Positions 34,229 through 43,108 of a stretch of DNA of 64,000 nt are shown piece by piece. Source of the stretch: Methanopyrus sp. SNP6 (GTDB lineage: Archaea > JAADCQ01 > Methanopyri > Methanopyrales > Methanopyraceae); NCBI RefSeq assembly GCF_002201895.1, contig NZ_CP019436.1, positions 791,619 through 855,618 on the forward strand, read 5' to 3'. The translations under genes and the position numbers were made by a program. The notes under the pieces are model-generated. The model was not told where the DNA came from and did no database searches. It saw only the letters and a list, made by a program, of their open reading frames with translations. Numbering within the stretch: position 1 is the stretch's first letter; every line of letters starts with the position of its first letter.

Positions 34229-34988
34229 GGCTCTCAGGTTCTGGAAACGGCTGGGCTGCCCCTCGCTCACGTTCAACGCCCCAATGTCGGGTCACACGGG
34301 GCCAGATCTGGCGCCCGAGCTGGAGCGCCACGGCGTGGGGATGGTGATACTCGGCGGTTACCCCGGCGACGACGCCACTTACCGGGCCTCGAAGCTGGTG
34401 GCACGCCGACGGGACGAGTTCGCGGTGCCGCCCGACCGTCTGCCGGAAGAACTATCGCGCGTCGACGTGGAGGTACCGGTGGCCGTGAACGTAAGGTTCA
34501 CGGATTCCCATGGGGCAGAGAAGCTCTCTGGTGAACTTGCGGACCTCGTGGATATCATCGAAATCAACACTCACTGTCGACAACCCGAGGTCGTCCGAGT
34601 GGGTGCGGGCGAGGCGCTGCTCGAGGATCGGACACGGCTGGTCGAGATAGTTGAAGCGGTTGCGGAGCACGATGTGTACGTCTCAGTGAAGCTTCGTGGA
34701 CCACATCCAGCGTTCGAAGACGCGCTAGAGGCCCTGCGGGACTCGTCGGTGGACATCCTACACGTGGACGCCATGAAACCAGGCGAACCGACGTACGAGC
34801 TGGAGTACGTCCGGGCGGCGGCTCGGGTTGGGGTTCCGGTGATAGGAAACAACTCGATCCGCTCACCGAAAGACGTACGCGCCATGTTCGAGGCCGGCGC
34901 TTCCGCCGTGTCTATAGGCCGACCGATCCTAGAGGGAGATTGGGACGTCTTCGAACGACTCGCTCAGTATACCGCACTTGAAGAGTAG
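34206..34988 (+). CDS. dihydrouridine synthase-like TIM-barrel protein (methanogenesis marker 9-like)
   Basis: A 260-residue flavin-binding TIM barrel. FNAPMSGHTGPDLAPELERH, IIEINTHCRQPEVVRVGAGE (catalytic-type cysteine), VSVKLRGPH and VPVIGNNSIRSPKDVRAM resemble tRNA-dihydrouridine synthases and a methanogen-specific relative called marker 9. It lacks the RNA-binding C-terminal domain of true Dus enzymes, so a small-molecule substrate is possible. The GTG start is also the C' box of the overlapping guide RNA. Confidence 0.65.
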   Translation: MTSVCRSEALRFWKRLGCPSLTFNAPMSGHTGPDLAPELERHGVGMVILGGYPGDDATYRASKLVARRRDEFAVPPDRLPEELSRVDVEVPVAVNVRFTDSHGAEKLSGELADLVDIIEINTHCRQPEVVRVGAGEALLEDRTRLVEIVEAVAEHDVYVSVKLRGPHPAFEDALEALRDSSVDILHVDAMKPGEPTYELEYVRAAARVGVPVIGNNSIRSPKDVRAMFEAGASAVSIGRPILEGDWDVFERLAQYTALEE

Positions 34989-35196
34989 AGGAAGAAACGG
35001 TAGCGGGACACGTGACGCACCGCTCCCGGAATGGAGCGAAGGGGCAGGACTTGCCCGCACGTGAGGACGGTCGTTAACCCACGGCTCATAAGAGTCGCCG
35101 ATTCAGGGTCGCTGTCCGACTGGCCATCCCTCCGATCGTGCGGTGAACCCGATTATTACTTACTCCGGAGGGTAGGCTCCGAGCACGCTAATGAGC
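34989..35196. other. intergenic sequence at the 3' side of the TnpB relic
   Basis: No protein-coding frame that I can support. GGGCAGGACTTGCCC (35041-35055) is an inverted repeat. Since the adjacent TnpB relic reads toward this side, it may hold an old IS200/IS605-type right end, but no intact end or target was identified. Confidence 0.3.
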
Positions 35197-35601
35197 TCAG
35201 TCCTCGGCTTGTACTCTCTCGCTTCCGCGTTCCATGACGTTGAAAGCCACCGTGACGTCCGCCTTCATCGCCACGCCGCAGTGCGGGCAGACGAACAATC
35301 CACGAGACCTGCAGCCTTCTTGTGGCTTCTCGCTACACAACTGGCATGATCGAAGTGTACAGTGGAACCTCCACCACTTTAATTCTAGAACTAGTTTGTC
35401 GGCGTTCTCGCTCTTAGATGCATGACTGGGTCGCCTGAGAAACCATCTTGAGAACTCGAGCCGGGTCCCACGGGCCTTCCCATGCTTAAACCCTATTCCG
35501 GTAAGATCGCTAACGACACTGCTGAATCCGGAGAAGTGGACAACGCCACGGTCCTGGTTGGCCAGAAAGGCTATCCCGAGTTCCCGACCCCGTGCGTGCT
35601 T
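35197..35601 (-). pseudogene. TnpB (IS200/IS605 OrfB) relic, C-terminal part
   Basis: A 134-codon open frame with no start codon upstream of the relevant region; TGA at 35602-35604 marks its limit and a frameshift. It reads ANQDRGVVHFSGFSSVVSDL, then GIGFKHGKARGTRLEFSRWF, LVLELKWWRF and CQLCSEKPQEGCRSRGLFVC, then PHCG and KADVTVAFNVMERGSE. This is the RuvC-II/zinc-ribbon/RuvC-III end of TnpB with all four zinc cysteines and the final Asp. In the frame upstream of the break, PVNHLGTESTHGVG may be the RuvC-I region with its Asp lost. It is decayed and not transposition-competent. Confidence 0.72.
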
Positions 35602-35604
35602 TCA

Positions 35605-36111
35605 GTACCGAGGTGATTGACGGGAAACATCTGCGCCCGGTTAGCTGTGACATATAGGATCGCCGGGCTACAGTGCTCTTTGTTCGATTCGCAGTTGCTG
35701 TTTGCGTCCCGAGGTCAGACCCGTAATTCTAGTACACGCACTTAAAGGTCGGATCGGACTTCGAGTGCGACAGTTTTGATAACGTTATCACAGAAGAATG
35801 CGCGATGTTCCAGGTAATTTAACTCATTGTAAGCTGTAATACACATATTAGCCAAGAAGTCCAAATCAGATGATTTTTTCCATGATCAGTCAGTACTCTC
35901 GGTCTTACCGAGTGATATTCATATTTTGACTACGAAATTTAATTCCCTTTGATTATAATTTAGACCTTAAGTATTCTCCTACTATGTATGCGGTATGTGT
36001 CGTACTCGCGTCCATTGTTGAACGTATCGATAATCTTCGGCTCTCGGTTCACGATAGCGTATGAGAGAAAGTTTTTTAGCGTCGTAATACTCATCCGGGG
36101 CTGGGAGAGGT
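35605..36111. other. AT-rich noncoding region between the TnpB relic and tRNA-Leu
   Basis: About 500 bases with GC content well below the surroundings, in particular 35750-35990. A TAACGTTA palindrome is at 35780-35787. Traces of the TnpB N-terminus may extend to about 35720, but the frames are broken. No gene, CRISPR or tRNA beyond the one at 36112 was seen. Confidence 0.35.
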
Positions 36112-36201
36112 GCGGGGGCGCCCGAGCCTGGTCGAAGGGGCGGGACTTAAGATCCCGTGGCCGTAGGGCCGTCCCGGGTTCAAATCCCGGCCCCCGCACC
36201 A
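36112..36201 (+). tRNA. tRNA-Leu (anticodon TAA)
   Basis: Acceptor GCGGGGG (36112-36118) pairs with CCCCCGC (36191-36197). The anticodon loop is CTTAAGA, giving UAA. There is a long variable arm as in class II tRNA, a T arm CCGGGTTCAAATCCCGG, discriminator A and encoded CCA. Position 8 is C, not T, so the transcript needs C8-to-U8 editing as known in Methanopyrus. It is nearly identical to the tRNA-Leu at 62842 outside the anticodon arm. Confidence 0.95.
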
Positions 36202-36208
36202 ACCGGAA

Positions 36209-36231
36209 ATCGTTACGAAGATAATAACGAT
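36209..36231 (+). repeat. dyad element ATCGTTA-N9-TAACGAT after tRNA-Leu
   Basis: A 7-bp perfect inverted repeat (GTTA at 36212, TAAC at 36225) with a nine-base spacer starting CG. GTTA begins 10 nt after the CCA end of the tRNA. Confidence 0.65.
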
Positions 36232-36359
36232 TGCTCGGACTCTTGAAGCGACGTTCCCCGCGACCGTCCACGCCGTACGCCGACGTCGGGTCCGGAGGTA
36301 GTCGGGCGGTTTCCCGGGACTTCAAGGGCACCCGAGGAGCGGCGGGGGATCGTGACACC

Positions 36360-37172
36360 GTGACGGTTGGACGCGGCCGTTCCTTGGTATCCGTCCTGCG
36401 TACCCTACTGAGGATCCCCGCGGTGCGACGATCTCTGGCCGCGCTGTCATCGATCCTCCTGGTGTCTACGGTCGTCTTCCACTTCCTGGAGGGATGGCCG
36501 CTGCTGACCTGCCTGTACTTCACTGCGGCCACGATCACAACCGTGGGGTACGGCGACGTCGTTCCCACCACGGAAGTGGGTCGCCTGCTTTCCGTCGTCG
36601 TCATGTTCTCCGGGATCGGCGTGGCCTCGTACGCCCTGGGAGATATCATCCAGCTCGTCTTACGAGGGGAGCTCCCCTTGGCGATCAAGGAGGACGTTCT
36701 CCGGAGGAGGATAAAGGAGGTCGAGAACCACATCATCGTGTGCGGGTTCGGCAGGACGGGTAGCCGCGTCGCCAGGTTACTCTCGGAACGGTACAAGTTC
36801 GACATTGTGGTGGTGGATAAAGACGAGGAGGCCTACGAGCGAGCCGTGTACCAAGGGTTCCCCGCGGTCCTGGGCGACGCGACGAGGGAAAACACGCTAC
36901 GAGAGGCCAACGTCGAGGGCGCCCGCGGCATAGTTGTGGCGACGGGTGACGACCGCACTAACGTCTTCGTGACTCTACTCGCGAAGAACTTCAGGCGGGA
37001 TCTCCACGTCGTCGCCGTCGCCAACAGCCGTGAGGGCGCCAAGATGATGGAGCGTGCCGGGGCTGATGAGGTACTCTTCCTGTACGACTGCGCGTCCCGT
37101 CATATAGTGCGGGCGGCTCTCCCCCACGATGTTCAGAGTGACGGTGCGGCACTCCGTGGACGAGATCTCTGA
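36360..37172 (+). CDS. potassium channel with RCK (TrkA-N) domain
   Basis: A protein of about 270 residues. Two membrane helices flank the K+ selectivity filter (TAATITTVGYGDVVPTTEVG), followed by a Rossmann RCK domain (NHIIVCGFGRTGSRVARLLS, VLGDATRENTL). This resembles MthK-type channels. It ends after the TrkA-N part with no TrkA-C ligand domain. GTG 36360 follows GGCGGGGG; the frame is open from TTG 36231, but that extension is low-complexity. Confidence 0.85.
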   Translation: MTVGRGRSLVSVLRTLLRIPAVRRSLAALSSILLVSTVVFHFLEGWPLLTCLYFTAATITTVGYGDVVPTTEVGRLLSVVVMFSGIGVASYALGDIIQLVLRGELPLAIKEDVLRRRIKEVENHIIVCGFGRTGSRVARLLSERYKFDIVVVDKDEEAYERAVYQGFPAVLGDATRENTLREANVEGARGIVVATGDDRTNVFVTLLAKNFRRDLHVVAVANSREGAKMMERAGADEVLFLYDCASRHIVRAALPHDVQSDGAALRGRDL

Positions 37173-37509
37173 CGTCATGTGGATCATAATCGGCAACGGC
37201 GGTGTGGTGCAGTGCGTAGAGTACTACACTCCGCCGTTGAAGTCACCGATCCGTAGGGATGTCGTGATAAGCTCAATGGACGAGGTGATGAAGTTCATCA
37301 AAAGTCTAGAGAAGTACCCAGAAAGGAAGCGAACCCTGGAGGATCTCTACAAGGTCTCTGAGAACGTCCACACCTACTACGTCATCGTCCATAACGAAGA
37401 GGAGCGCGAGCGCATCCTCCGGGAGCTCGACCGACGCGGCTATCTCGTCGGTGTCGACCTCACCACCGACGAGATCTTCAAAGAGATCGAGCGGCTCCGA
37501 GGCGAGTGA
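37129..37509 (+). CDS. small conserved-looking protein, unknown function
   Basis: A 126-residue mixed alpha/beta protein. It starts inside the 3' end of the K+ channel gene (44-base overlap) in another frame, with an alternative ATG at 37176. Segments VVQCVEYYTPPLKSPIRRDV and VHTYYVIVHNEEERERILRE look like a folded domain. The overlap suggests translational coupling to the channel. Confidence 0.5.
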   Translation: MFRVTVRHSVDEISDVMWIIIGNGGVVQCVEYYTPPLKSPIRRDVVISSMDEVMKFIKSLEKYPERKRTLEDLYKVSENVHTYYVIVHNEEERERILRELDRRGYLVGVDLTTDEIFKEIERLRGE

Positions 37510-37849
37510 CTCCCGTGCCTACTACCGAGCTGCCCCCGCACTCCGTTGCCGGTCCTGTACTCACCGTCACGCTCCTCGGGCCCACTCTTCTGTAATCGTC
37601 TTCGATCGATGTTCAGGTGATGCTCAAGTCTCAGATTCTCCCCTATCTTTGAGATGTACTGTAAGTCTGGAATATCTATCATCTCGCAACGATTTACAAA
37701 AGGACGGCAGCGGATCCATCCGGGGTACAGGCGTATACCACAGCAGGACGTTCCGCTACCTGCCGATCCGGTGGAGCGAATTCGGTGCATGCGGATCCTT
37801 CGAAAGTGCACCGACGTGATGTCAAGCCGAGGCTGCGGAAGACGTGTTG
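37510..37849. other. noncoding or decayed region after the K+ channel operon
   Basis: No frame with protein-like composition was found on either strand. It leads into the decayed relative of the 18589 family. No RNA gene recognised. Confidence 0.3.
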
Positions 37850-38219
37850 TAAGGTTTCGGGTGGATGTGTGACCTGTACTACGTCGCGTATTTCGAGCGG
37901 ACGAAGCGATACCGACGGGTTCGGCCAATCTACCTGTGGAATGGTAACTCGAGCGTGGAGTTCGTCGACTGGCCGAACAGCCGAGGGAGCGCGTGCTCAA
38001 ACTCGCCCGAATCGCCGCCCGGCACCTTCGCACAGCGCTCGGGATATCACGCGAGGCTTGCGCCGTACGCCGACTGATCGTCCGGACCCAGGCACTCGCC
38101 TTCGACCTCGAGCCCGCGTGCTCGACTGGGCTACGGGGTCAGCTCGAGCGCGCCCAGAGATTCGTGAAGACCGTGCTCGGACTCTGGAAGGTCTGGAAAA
38201 CGGTAAACTCCTATCTCTA
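37850..38219 (+). pseudogene. decayed copy of the GPYYEARW...IYLG orphan family
   Basis: From 37865 the translation reads CDLYYVAYFERTKRYRRVRP then IYLWNGNSSVEFVDW. It aligns with YYEARWKPRKGERGRTIYLG and EDNESVRFLREW of the intact protein at 18589-19317 (shared YY-A, R-R-IYL, SV-F-W). Shortly after, the frame breaks, and a basic helical segment continues in another frame (RERVLKLARIAARHLRTALG, to the TAG at 38219). The second part does not align clearly and may belong to something else. Confidence 0.5.
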
Positions 38220-38540
38220 GGCGATAGTGATGGGATGGCAAACGCCGGGCAACGTGTGGTCACCAGGTACCTCGGGAGCACGGTCACCACGTCCACCTGA
38301 TAATTCGGCGTGGGGCTTCCGATTCTCAGCGGCCTCGGAAGCGGTGTGAAACGAGTGGGCCAGCGGATCGAGGGAACGGTGACTAGTTCTCCCTGGACCT
38401 CACGACGCTAGCTAAAAGACCGCGTCGACCGGATCAACTCCTCGGACGGACTCGACGTAACCTTAGGGGAGGGTTTAGCAGGACGCACTTGGGGACGTCC
38501 CACCAATCTCCGCCCATAGAGGGCACACCTCGTCCAGCAC
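38220..38540. other. noncoding region
   Basis: No supported gene. Sequence composition is GC-rich like the rest of the chromosome. No repeats or RNA genes were recognised. Confidence 0.3.
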
Positions 38541-38805
38541 TCACTGAACGAGCCGTCGAAGACCTCCGGCCAGCGGTAAAGGCAGGCCCGTGCCGGCCGC
38601 TACGAGTCGGAGCCACAGAGTTCCAGCGGGAGCGCCCCCCATCACACCTTCCTCGACGTACATACTGGTGTAGGCGAGCTGGTCGAAGTAACACCGGTTG
38701 GCTACCATGGCGAGGCAGAGGATAAGCCGGAGGAGCGCGTCCTCGGGCTGTAGCCTCAGCGGGGTGATCAGGATGTTATCGACGAACGAGCGCGAGAGCT
38801 AGAGC
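38541..38805 (-). pseudogene. gene fragment of unknown family
   Basis: A minus-strand frame without a plausible start reads TPLRLQPEDALLRLILCLAM, then VANRCYFDQLAYTSMYVEEG, VMGGAPAGTLWLRL and LPLAGGLRRLVQ, with amino-acid composition typical of a real protein. An in-frame TAG closes it upstream, while SPERRALALALVRR in a neighbouring frame may be the preceding part. The family is unknown. It is the third relic in the 35-39 kb stretch. Confidence 0.35.
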
Positions 38806-39260
38806 GCGCCGTTCAGGACTCGCATGAGGCATCCGATGGGGAATCCTATTACGGTTCCATAACGTCATTTTCCGGTGGGAAAGCCTCAGGCGGCGGGTCC
38901 GGGTGAGGTGAGCGTCACTTCGTATTTCTTGGTTAGCTCCGTATGTGTCGGTGCCAATGCGAGCTCATTAAGAGCGTTCGGATTTCCTTCACAGTTCACT
39001 GCTGTCCCTGGCTCTCCCTCCGCAGCGACACTTCGGGCCACCCCCTTTCCTGGTCGTTCATCGGAGTTAGATCGGCGCAGAATGCCGTGGCAGTTGCTGC
39101 TCGGGAGACGTAGAGTCGATGTTAACGCTAAGAGACGTCACGATGTAACCGTCCTGGAAAACCCACCACGTCGCTGTGTTATGCCAACCTGCTAATCATC
39201 GGCTAGCCAGGCGACGGAAAAGTTATTAGTGGCTAGCTTCGTGGTTAATCGTTGGAGAAA
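38806..39260. other. noncoding region before tRNA-Ser
   Basis: About 450 bases without a supported gene. A near-match to the dyad element (TTA-N8-TAAC) occurs at 38849-38863. Otherwise nothing is recognised. Confidence 0.3.
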
Positions 39261-39351
39261 GCCGGGGCGGCCGAGCCCGGTCTAAGGCGCGGGACTTGAG
39301 ATCCCGTGGCCCGTATGGGCCGCCCGGGTTCAAATCCCGGCCCCGGCGCCA
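39261..39351 (+). tRNA. tRNA-Ser (anticodon TGA)
   Basis: Acceptor GCCGGGG pairs with CCCCGGC (39341-39347), with discriminator G and encoded CCA. The anticodon loop CTTGAGA gives UGA. The long variable arm and G73 agree with serine. Position 8 is C, so editing to U8 is expected. A dyad element begins 11 nt after the CCA end and lies against the 3' end of thiL. Confidence 0.94.
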
Positions 39352-39358
39352 ATTCGAA

Positions 39359-39381
39359 ATTGTTATGAGTACCGTAACGTT
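39359..39381 (+). repeat. dyad element ATTGTTA-N9-TAACGTT after tRNA-Ser
   Basis: GTTA at 39362 and TAAC at 39375, spacer TGAGTACCG. It lies 11 nt from the CCA end and touches the last bases of the convergent thiL. Confidence 0.6.
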
Positions 39382-40309
39382 ATTCATACCGAGCTCGTGT
39401 GTCCCTAACGACTCTAACCCCATCGCCTTCCGTCACCCTCCCGATCGTCGTCAGATCGAACTCCTCAATCACGTCCTCTGGACCGCAGATCAAAAACTCG
39501 TAATCTTCTCCGCCCTCGAGCGCTAGATCCACCGGGTTCACACCCAACCTTCTCGCGATCTCCCTCACGCCTTCATCCACCGGTACTTCCCACGCGTAGA
39601 TCTCGATCGCCACCCCGGATCGTCTCGCGATCGCTTCCGCCTCCGCCAGAAGTCCATCGCTAATGTCCGTGACAGCGACGCGATAGCCACTCCGTGCGAG
39701 CTCCACACCCACCTCCACTGGTGGTCTCGGTCGTGCGAACCGCTCGTACAACGTTTCCTCCAGTTTTAAACCGTTGAGTATGGCCCTCACGAACGCGTTG
39801 GGGCCGCCTAACGGCCCCGTGACTGCTACCAAGTCACCAGGGCGGGCGTTCGACATCAGCAGCGGTTCGCCTTTTAGCTTCCCCAAGCACGTACCCGAGA
39901 GGGCGAGCTCATCCCCTTCCACGATATCTCCACCTACCAGAGACGTCCCGAACTCCCGTAGTCCTTCGGATATTCCGAGTATGAGCTGCTCGACGTCCAC
40001 CTCGTCGTCTAGGCAGACGGAGAACCCGAAAAAACTCGGTTCTCCTCCCATAGCGCCGACGTCGCTCACCACTGAAGCCACGAACTTCCAGCCCAGATCT
40101 CGGTCCTTGAGCTCCTTCGGCACGTGCCTAGATCGGGTCATAGCGTCGAAGTTGACGACGGTTCCGTCCGGGAGGACAGCAGCGTCGTCCTCCCCTGCTT
40201 CGACCCATGATCCCTCGGTGGGACACGCCTCCACGATGTGTTTGATCAATTCTTCTTCTTCCTTCGGCCGCCACGTCCGGGGTGACGGCCCCTTGAAGCC
40301 GGAGCTCAA
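39380..40309 (-). CDS. thiL: thiamine-monophosphate kinase
   Basis: An AIR synthase-fold kinase that phosphorylates TMP to TPP. The motifs are EAGEDDAAVLPDGTVVNFDA, SVVSDVGAMGGEPSF, GGDIVEGDELALSGTCLG, VTDISDGLLAEA and LEGGEDYEFLICG. TTG 40309 is a likely start; TTG 40249 is an alternative, and the frame is open to 40408. It is head-to-head with the PUA-domain gene (start 40293), a small overlap. It completes thiamine synthesis with thiDN at 23934. Confidence 0.9.
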   Translation of the reverse strand: MSSGFKGPSPRTWRPKEEEELIKHIVEACPTEGSWVEAGEDDAAVLPDGTVVNFDAMTRSRHVPKELKDRDLGWKFVASVVSDVGAMGGEPSFFGFSVCLDDEVDVEQLILGISEGLREFGTSLVGGDIVEGDELALSGTCLGKLKGEPLLMSNARPGDLVAVTGPLGGPNAFVRAILNGLKLEETLYERFARPRPPVEVGVELARSGYRVAVTDISDGLLAEAEAIARRSGVAIEIYAWEVPVDEGVREIARRLGVNPVDLALEGGEDYEFLICGPEDVIEEFDLTTIGRVTEGDGVRVVRDTRARYE

Positions 40310-40826
40310 GCGCGTCCCCCGCGAGGAGCTCGACTCGATAGCGGATGAAATGGCGAGGAAGTTCAGCTGCAAACGTGTAGCCCACGTTGTGAGATCTTTC
40401 CGTCTCATTAAGCTCGAGGGTAGATGGACGGAGTACTTCGTAATGAACCGGGTGGATTTCGACCCGGCCGATCTGCCCGAGCGCGCGGACCCGTTCCTGG
40501 TCGGTCGACCCTTCTGTGAGAGGTCGGCCCGAGGTGATCTGAGGATTCACGTCGAAGGTGCGCGCGAACTCACGCGTCACGTCGATGAAATAAAGACTTA
40601 CGTGACGGAACGGGCGGCGGTGCTGTTCACCTACGGTCGAGACGTGCTCCCCGAGAGTATCGTCGAAATCCGTGGTCCGAAGGAACCCAGACTGGTCGCG
40701 GTGGTATATCGTGACGATCTTGGGGAGCATTGCGTCGGAGTGGGTCGCCTTCGGTTCTCCGAAGATGGTCGTCCCGTGGTGGATAACGTGATCGATCGTG
40801 GCTGGTATCTCCGGAGGGGAGGTTGA
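40293..40826 (+). CDS. Nip7-like protein with C-terminal PUA domain
   Basis: A protein of about 177 residues. The N-terminal domain ([40 protein letters not shown]) resembles the UPF0113/Nip7 pre-PUA fold. The C-terminal part ([30 protein letters not shown]) is a PUA RNA-binding domain. Nip7-like proteins act in ribosome assembly. TTG 40293 is preferred over the long upstream frame, which is antisense to thiL. Confidence 0.7.
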   Translation: MKPELKRVPREELDSIADEMARKFSCKRVAHVVRSFRLIKLEGRWTEYFVMNRVDFDPADLPERADPFLVGRPFCERSARGDLRIHVEGARELTRHVDEIKTYVTERAAVLFTYGRDVLPESIVEIRGPKEPRLVAVVYRDDLGEHCVGVGRLRFSEDGRPVVDNVIDRGWYLRRGG

Positions 40827-40827
40827 G

Positions 40828-41475
40828 ATGCTTGCCATTAGCATGGACGTAGACAACGTTCCTGGTGCTCTTAAAGCGATCGCCGGCGTCATCGCGGACC
40901 ACGGTGGTAACATAGTCCACATCCAGCAGGACTCCGAGGGCGAGCTGGCCCGCTTGTACATGGAGATCGAGGGTGTAGAGCGGCCCAAAGTACTCGTCTC
41001 CGAGCTGAGATCACTGGACGTCGTCCGAGAGGTCCGCGTGCTGAAGCCCCTGAAGGAGATATACGGCAAGCGCGTGATCGTGATGGGAGGAGGAGCTCAG
41101 GTCGCCGAAGTTGCCCGAGGCGCGATCACCGAGGCGGACCGTCATAACATCCGAGGTGAACGCATCAGCGTTGACACTATCCCGCTAGTCGGTGAGGAAA
41201 ACCTGGCGGAAGCCGTCCGGGCCGTGGCCCGTCTGCCTAGGGTGGGAATCTTAGTTCTCGCGGGGTCCCTGATGGGGGGGAAGATCACGGAGGCAGTTCA
41301 AGAGCTCCGCGAGGAACACGGGATACCTGTGATATCCCTGAACATGGCTGGGAGCGTTCCCGAGGTTGCGGACCTCGTGGTGACGGACCCCGTTCAAGCC
41401 GGTGTCATGGCCGTCATGGCTATCTCCGACGCCGGGGTCTTCGACCTTTCCAGGGTTAGGGGTAGGAAGTTCTGA
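40828..41475 (+). CDS. ACT domain-containing protein (DUF5612-like)
   Basis: A 215-residue protein. An N-terminal ACT domain ([32 protein letters not shown]) is joined to an alpha/beta C-terminal region ([40 protein letters not shown]), as in methanogen proteins annotated DUF5612. The ACT part suggests allosteric sensing of an amino acid or purine. ATG 40828 follows GGAGGGGAGGTTG; the preceding gene ends one base before. Confidence 0.75.
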   Translation: MLAISMDVDNVPGALKAIAGVIADHGGNIVHIQQDSEGELARLYMEIEGVERPKVLVSELRSLDVVREVRVLKPLKEIYGKRVIVMGGGAQVAEVARGAITEADRHNIRGERISVDTIPLVGEENLAEAVRAVARLPRVGILVLAGSLMGGKITEAVQELREEHGIPVISLNMAGSVPEVADLVVTDPVQAGVMAVMAISDAGVFDLSRVRGRKF

Positions 41476-41488
41476 CGGGGGTACTTCC

Positions 41489-42052
41489 ATGCTCCTCGAG
41501 AAGTCCTTGGAGGAGGCGCCCGTGGTGAACCGTGACGGATACTGGTACTTCGTACATCCTATCACGGACGGTGTCCCGGAGCTCCCGCCCGAGTTACTCC
41601 GTGAAGTTGCGTACAGGATCGTCCGCGCCTTAAACAGCACAGACTTCGATAAGATCGTGTGTGTGGAGGCCATGGGGATCCACCTGGGAGCCCTTCTATC
41701 GGACATGTTGGACCGTCCGTTAGTGATAGTCAGGAAACGTGAGTACGGGTTAGACGGTGAGGTGGAGATCATCCAGGAGAAAGGGTACGGTGTGGAGAAG
41801 CTGTACCTGAACGGCGTGTCCGAAGGGGACAGAGTCGTGGTCGTGGACGACGTGATCAGTACAGGTGGAACTCTCGTCGGGTTAATCAACGCCCTCGACG
41901 ACGTCGGGGCCGAGATCGAAGACGTGGTGGTCGTGGTGGCCAGGGGAGGTCTCGGCAGAGTTAAGGAGGAAACAGGGATCGACGTCAAGTACTTGGTTCG
42001 AGTGGAGGTGTCGGAGGACGGTGTGAGCGTGGTCGAGTCGTGCTATCGCTGA
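41489..42052 (+). CDS. hpt: hypoxanthine/guanine phosphoribosyltransferase
   Basis: A 187-residue type I phosphoribosyltransferase with the PRPP loop VVVVDDVISTGGTLVGLINA and an N-terminal substrate region (CVEAMGIHLGALLSD). It matches the archaeal HGPRTase family that is adenine-phosphoribosyltransferase-like in sequence. ATG 41489 lies after the ACT gene; 3' overlap with the convergent nucleotidyltransferase gene. Confidence 0.87.
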   Translation: MLLEKSLEEAPVVNRDGYWYFVHPITDGVPELPPELLREVAYRIVRALNSTDFDKIVCVEAMGIHLGALLSDMLDRPLVIVRKREYGLDGEVEIIQEKGYGVEKLYLNGVSEGDRVVVVDDVISTGGTLVGLINALDDVGAEIEDVVVVVARGGLGRVKEETGIDVKYLVRVEVSEDGVSVVESCYR

Positions 42053-43050
42053 TCTTTGAGGACGCGGATCCACTCCCCTTCCGCCTCCCTGGAGCTCCCG
42101 ACGATCGCTATCAGTTCTCCCGAGTTCCTCTCCCGCTCGAGCTTTCCGGAGACCTCGATAACCTCTCCCTCGAACGCTTGACCCACGTAGGTGTGTGTAT
42201 AACTCCTCACTTCGGTCACTCCGTACCCTTTCTCGGTGTCCGACTCTACCACTTCGACCTTCCATCGCGCGGGGTAGTCAAACGCCAACGAATCGTCGAG
42301 GACTTCGCAGACTAGTCGAACGTTCTCTTCGACGGTCTCGAACTCTTCCCACCTGACGTCGGAGAGTTCCGATTCGTCGCGTACGAGCAACACGTCACAC
42401 ACCCGATCGCCGATGACCACCCTATTCCCCTTACGCAGTTCGTGCCGTAGGAACTCCTCGAAGTCGAGCTCTGGGGATCTCCTCCGGTATACGCGCTCCC
42501 AGTGATCGTAGTCCAGCGCCCTCAGAAGATCCCGACCCTCGCCGGTCTCCTGGATCCGTAAGATCGCATCACGTACCGCGAGGAACTCCTGAACACCGTA
42601 GACGACCACATCCAGGTCCGATTCGGCCGGATCGTGGAGTTCAGGTAACAGCGATCCTGTGACCCCGAACTGGGACTCCGGTACTCCGGAGTCCTCGGCG
42701 AGTTCCAGCACGGCTCTAGCGGCCATCTCTTCTAGATCGTCCTTCGGTTCTTCTAAGATCCTATCCATACGATCCCTCGGGTGTAAGTGTTCCACTACAT
42801 CCTCCGATGGCACCACTTGATCGTAGAAGTCCCCCCTGACCTTCCGGACGTACTCCGGGTGTCGCTCCTTGAGGATTTCGAACGATTCCTCGAAGCTTAC
42901 TTTACGATACCTTTCACCTGTAGGTCTGCGAATCCTATCTCCCTCTGGATCCCTCACGTACCGCATCAGCGCCAGGAAACCGTCCTCCGGATGGACGTAA
43001 GATATCACCGAGAACACGGCATCCTCCGTTACGAGGAAGTCGCGCAGCAT
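42043..43050 (-). CDS. predicted nucleotidyltransferase (COG1665-like)
   Basis: A 335-residue protein. FGVTGSLLPELHDPAESDLD, then VVVYG, is the GS-x9-DxD signature of minimal nucleotidyltransferases, preceded by a helical region and followed by a nucleic-acid-binding-like C-terminus (HTYVGQAFEGEVIEVSGKLE) with OB-like character. The target is unknown. ATG 43050 is chosen; longer frames run into the neighbouring gene. Confidence 0.7.
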   Translation of the reverse strand: MLRDFLVTEDAVFSVISYVHPEDGFLALMRYVRDPEGDRIRRPTGERYRKVSFEESFEILKERHPEYVRKVRGDFYDQVVPSEDVVEHLHPRDRMDRILEEPKDDLEEMAARAVLELAEDSGVPESQFGVTGSLLPELHDPAESDLDVVVYGVQEFLAVRDAILRIQETGEGRDLLRALDYDHWERVYRRRSPELDFEEFLRHELRKGNRVVIGDRVCDVLLVRDESELSDVRWEEFETVEENVRLVCEVLDDSLAFDYPARWKVEVVESDTEKGYGVTEVRSYTHTYVGQAFEGEVIEVSGKLERERNSGELIAIVGSSREAEGEWIRVLKDQR

Positions 43051-43108
43051 CGGGTACAAGGGGGACACCCCGCTGATCGAGGAGTGTGTTGAAGGTGCTG
43101 AGCTGCGA

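Noticed and set aside
35780-35787. TAACGTTA palindrome as another copy of the dyad
   Set aside because: The half-sites point outward with no partner at nine-base spacing.
39774-40292. N-terminal extension of the PUA-domain protein
   Set aside because: It is antisense to conserved thiL sequence; TTG 40293 starts where the domain homology starts.
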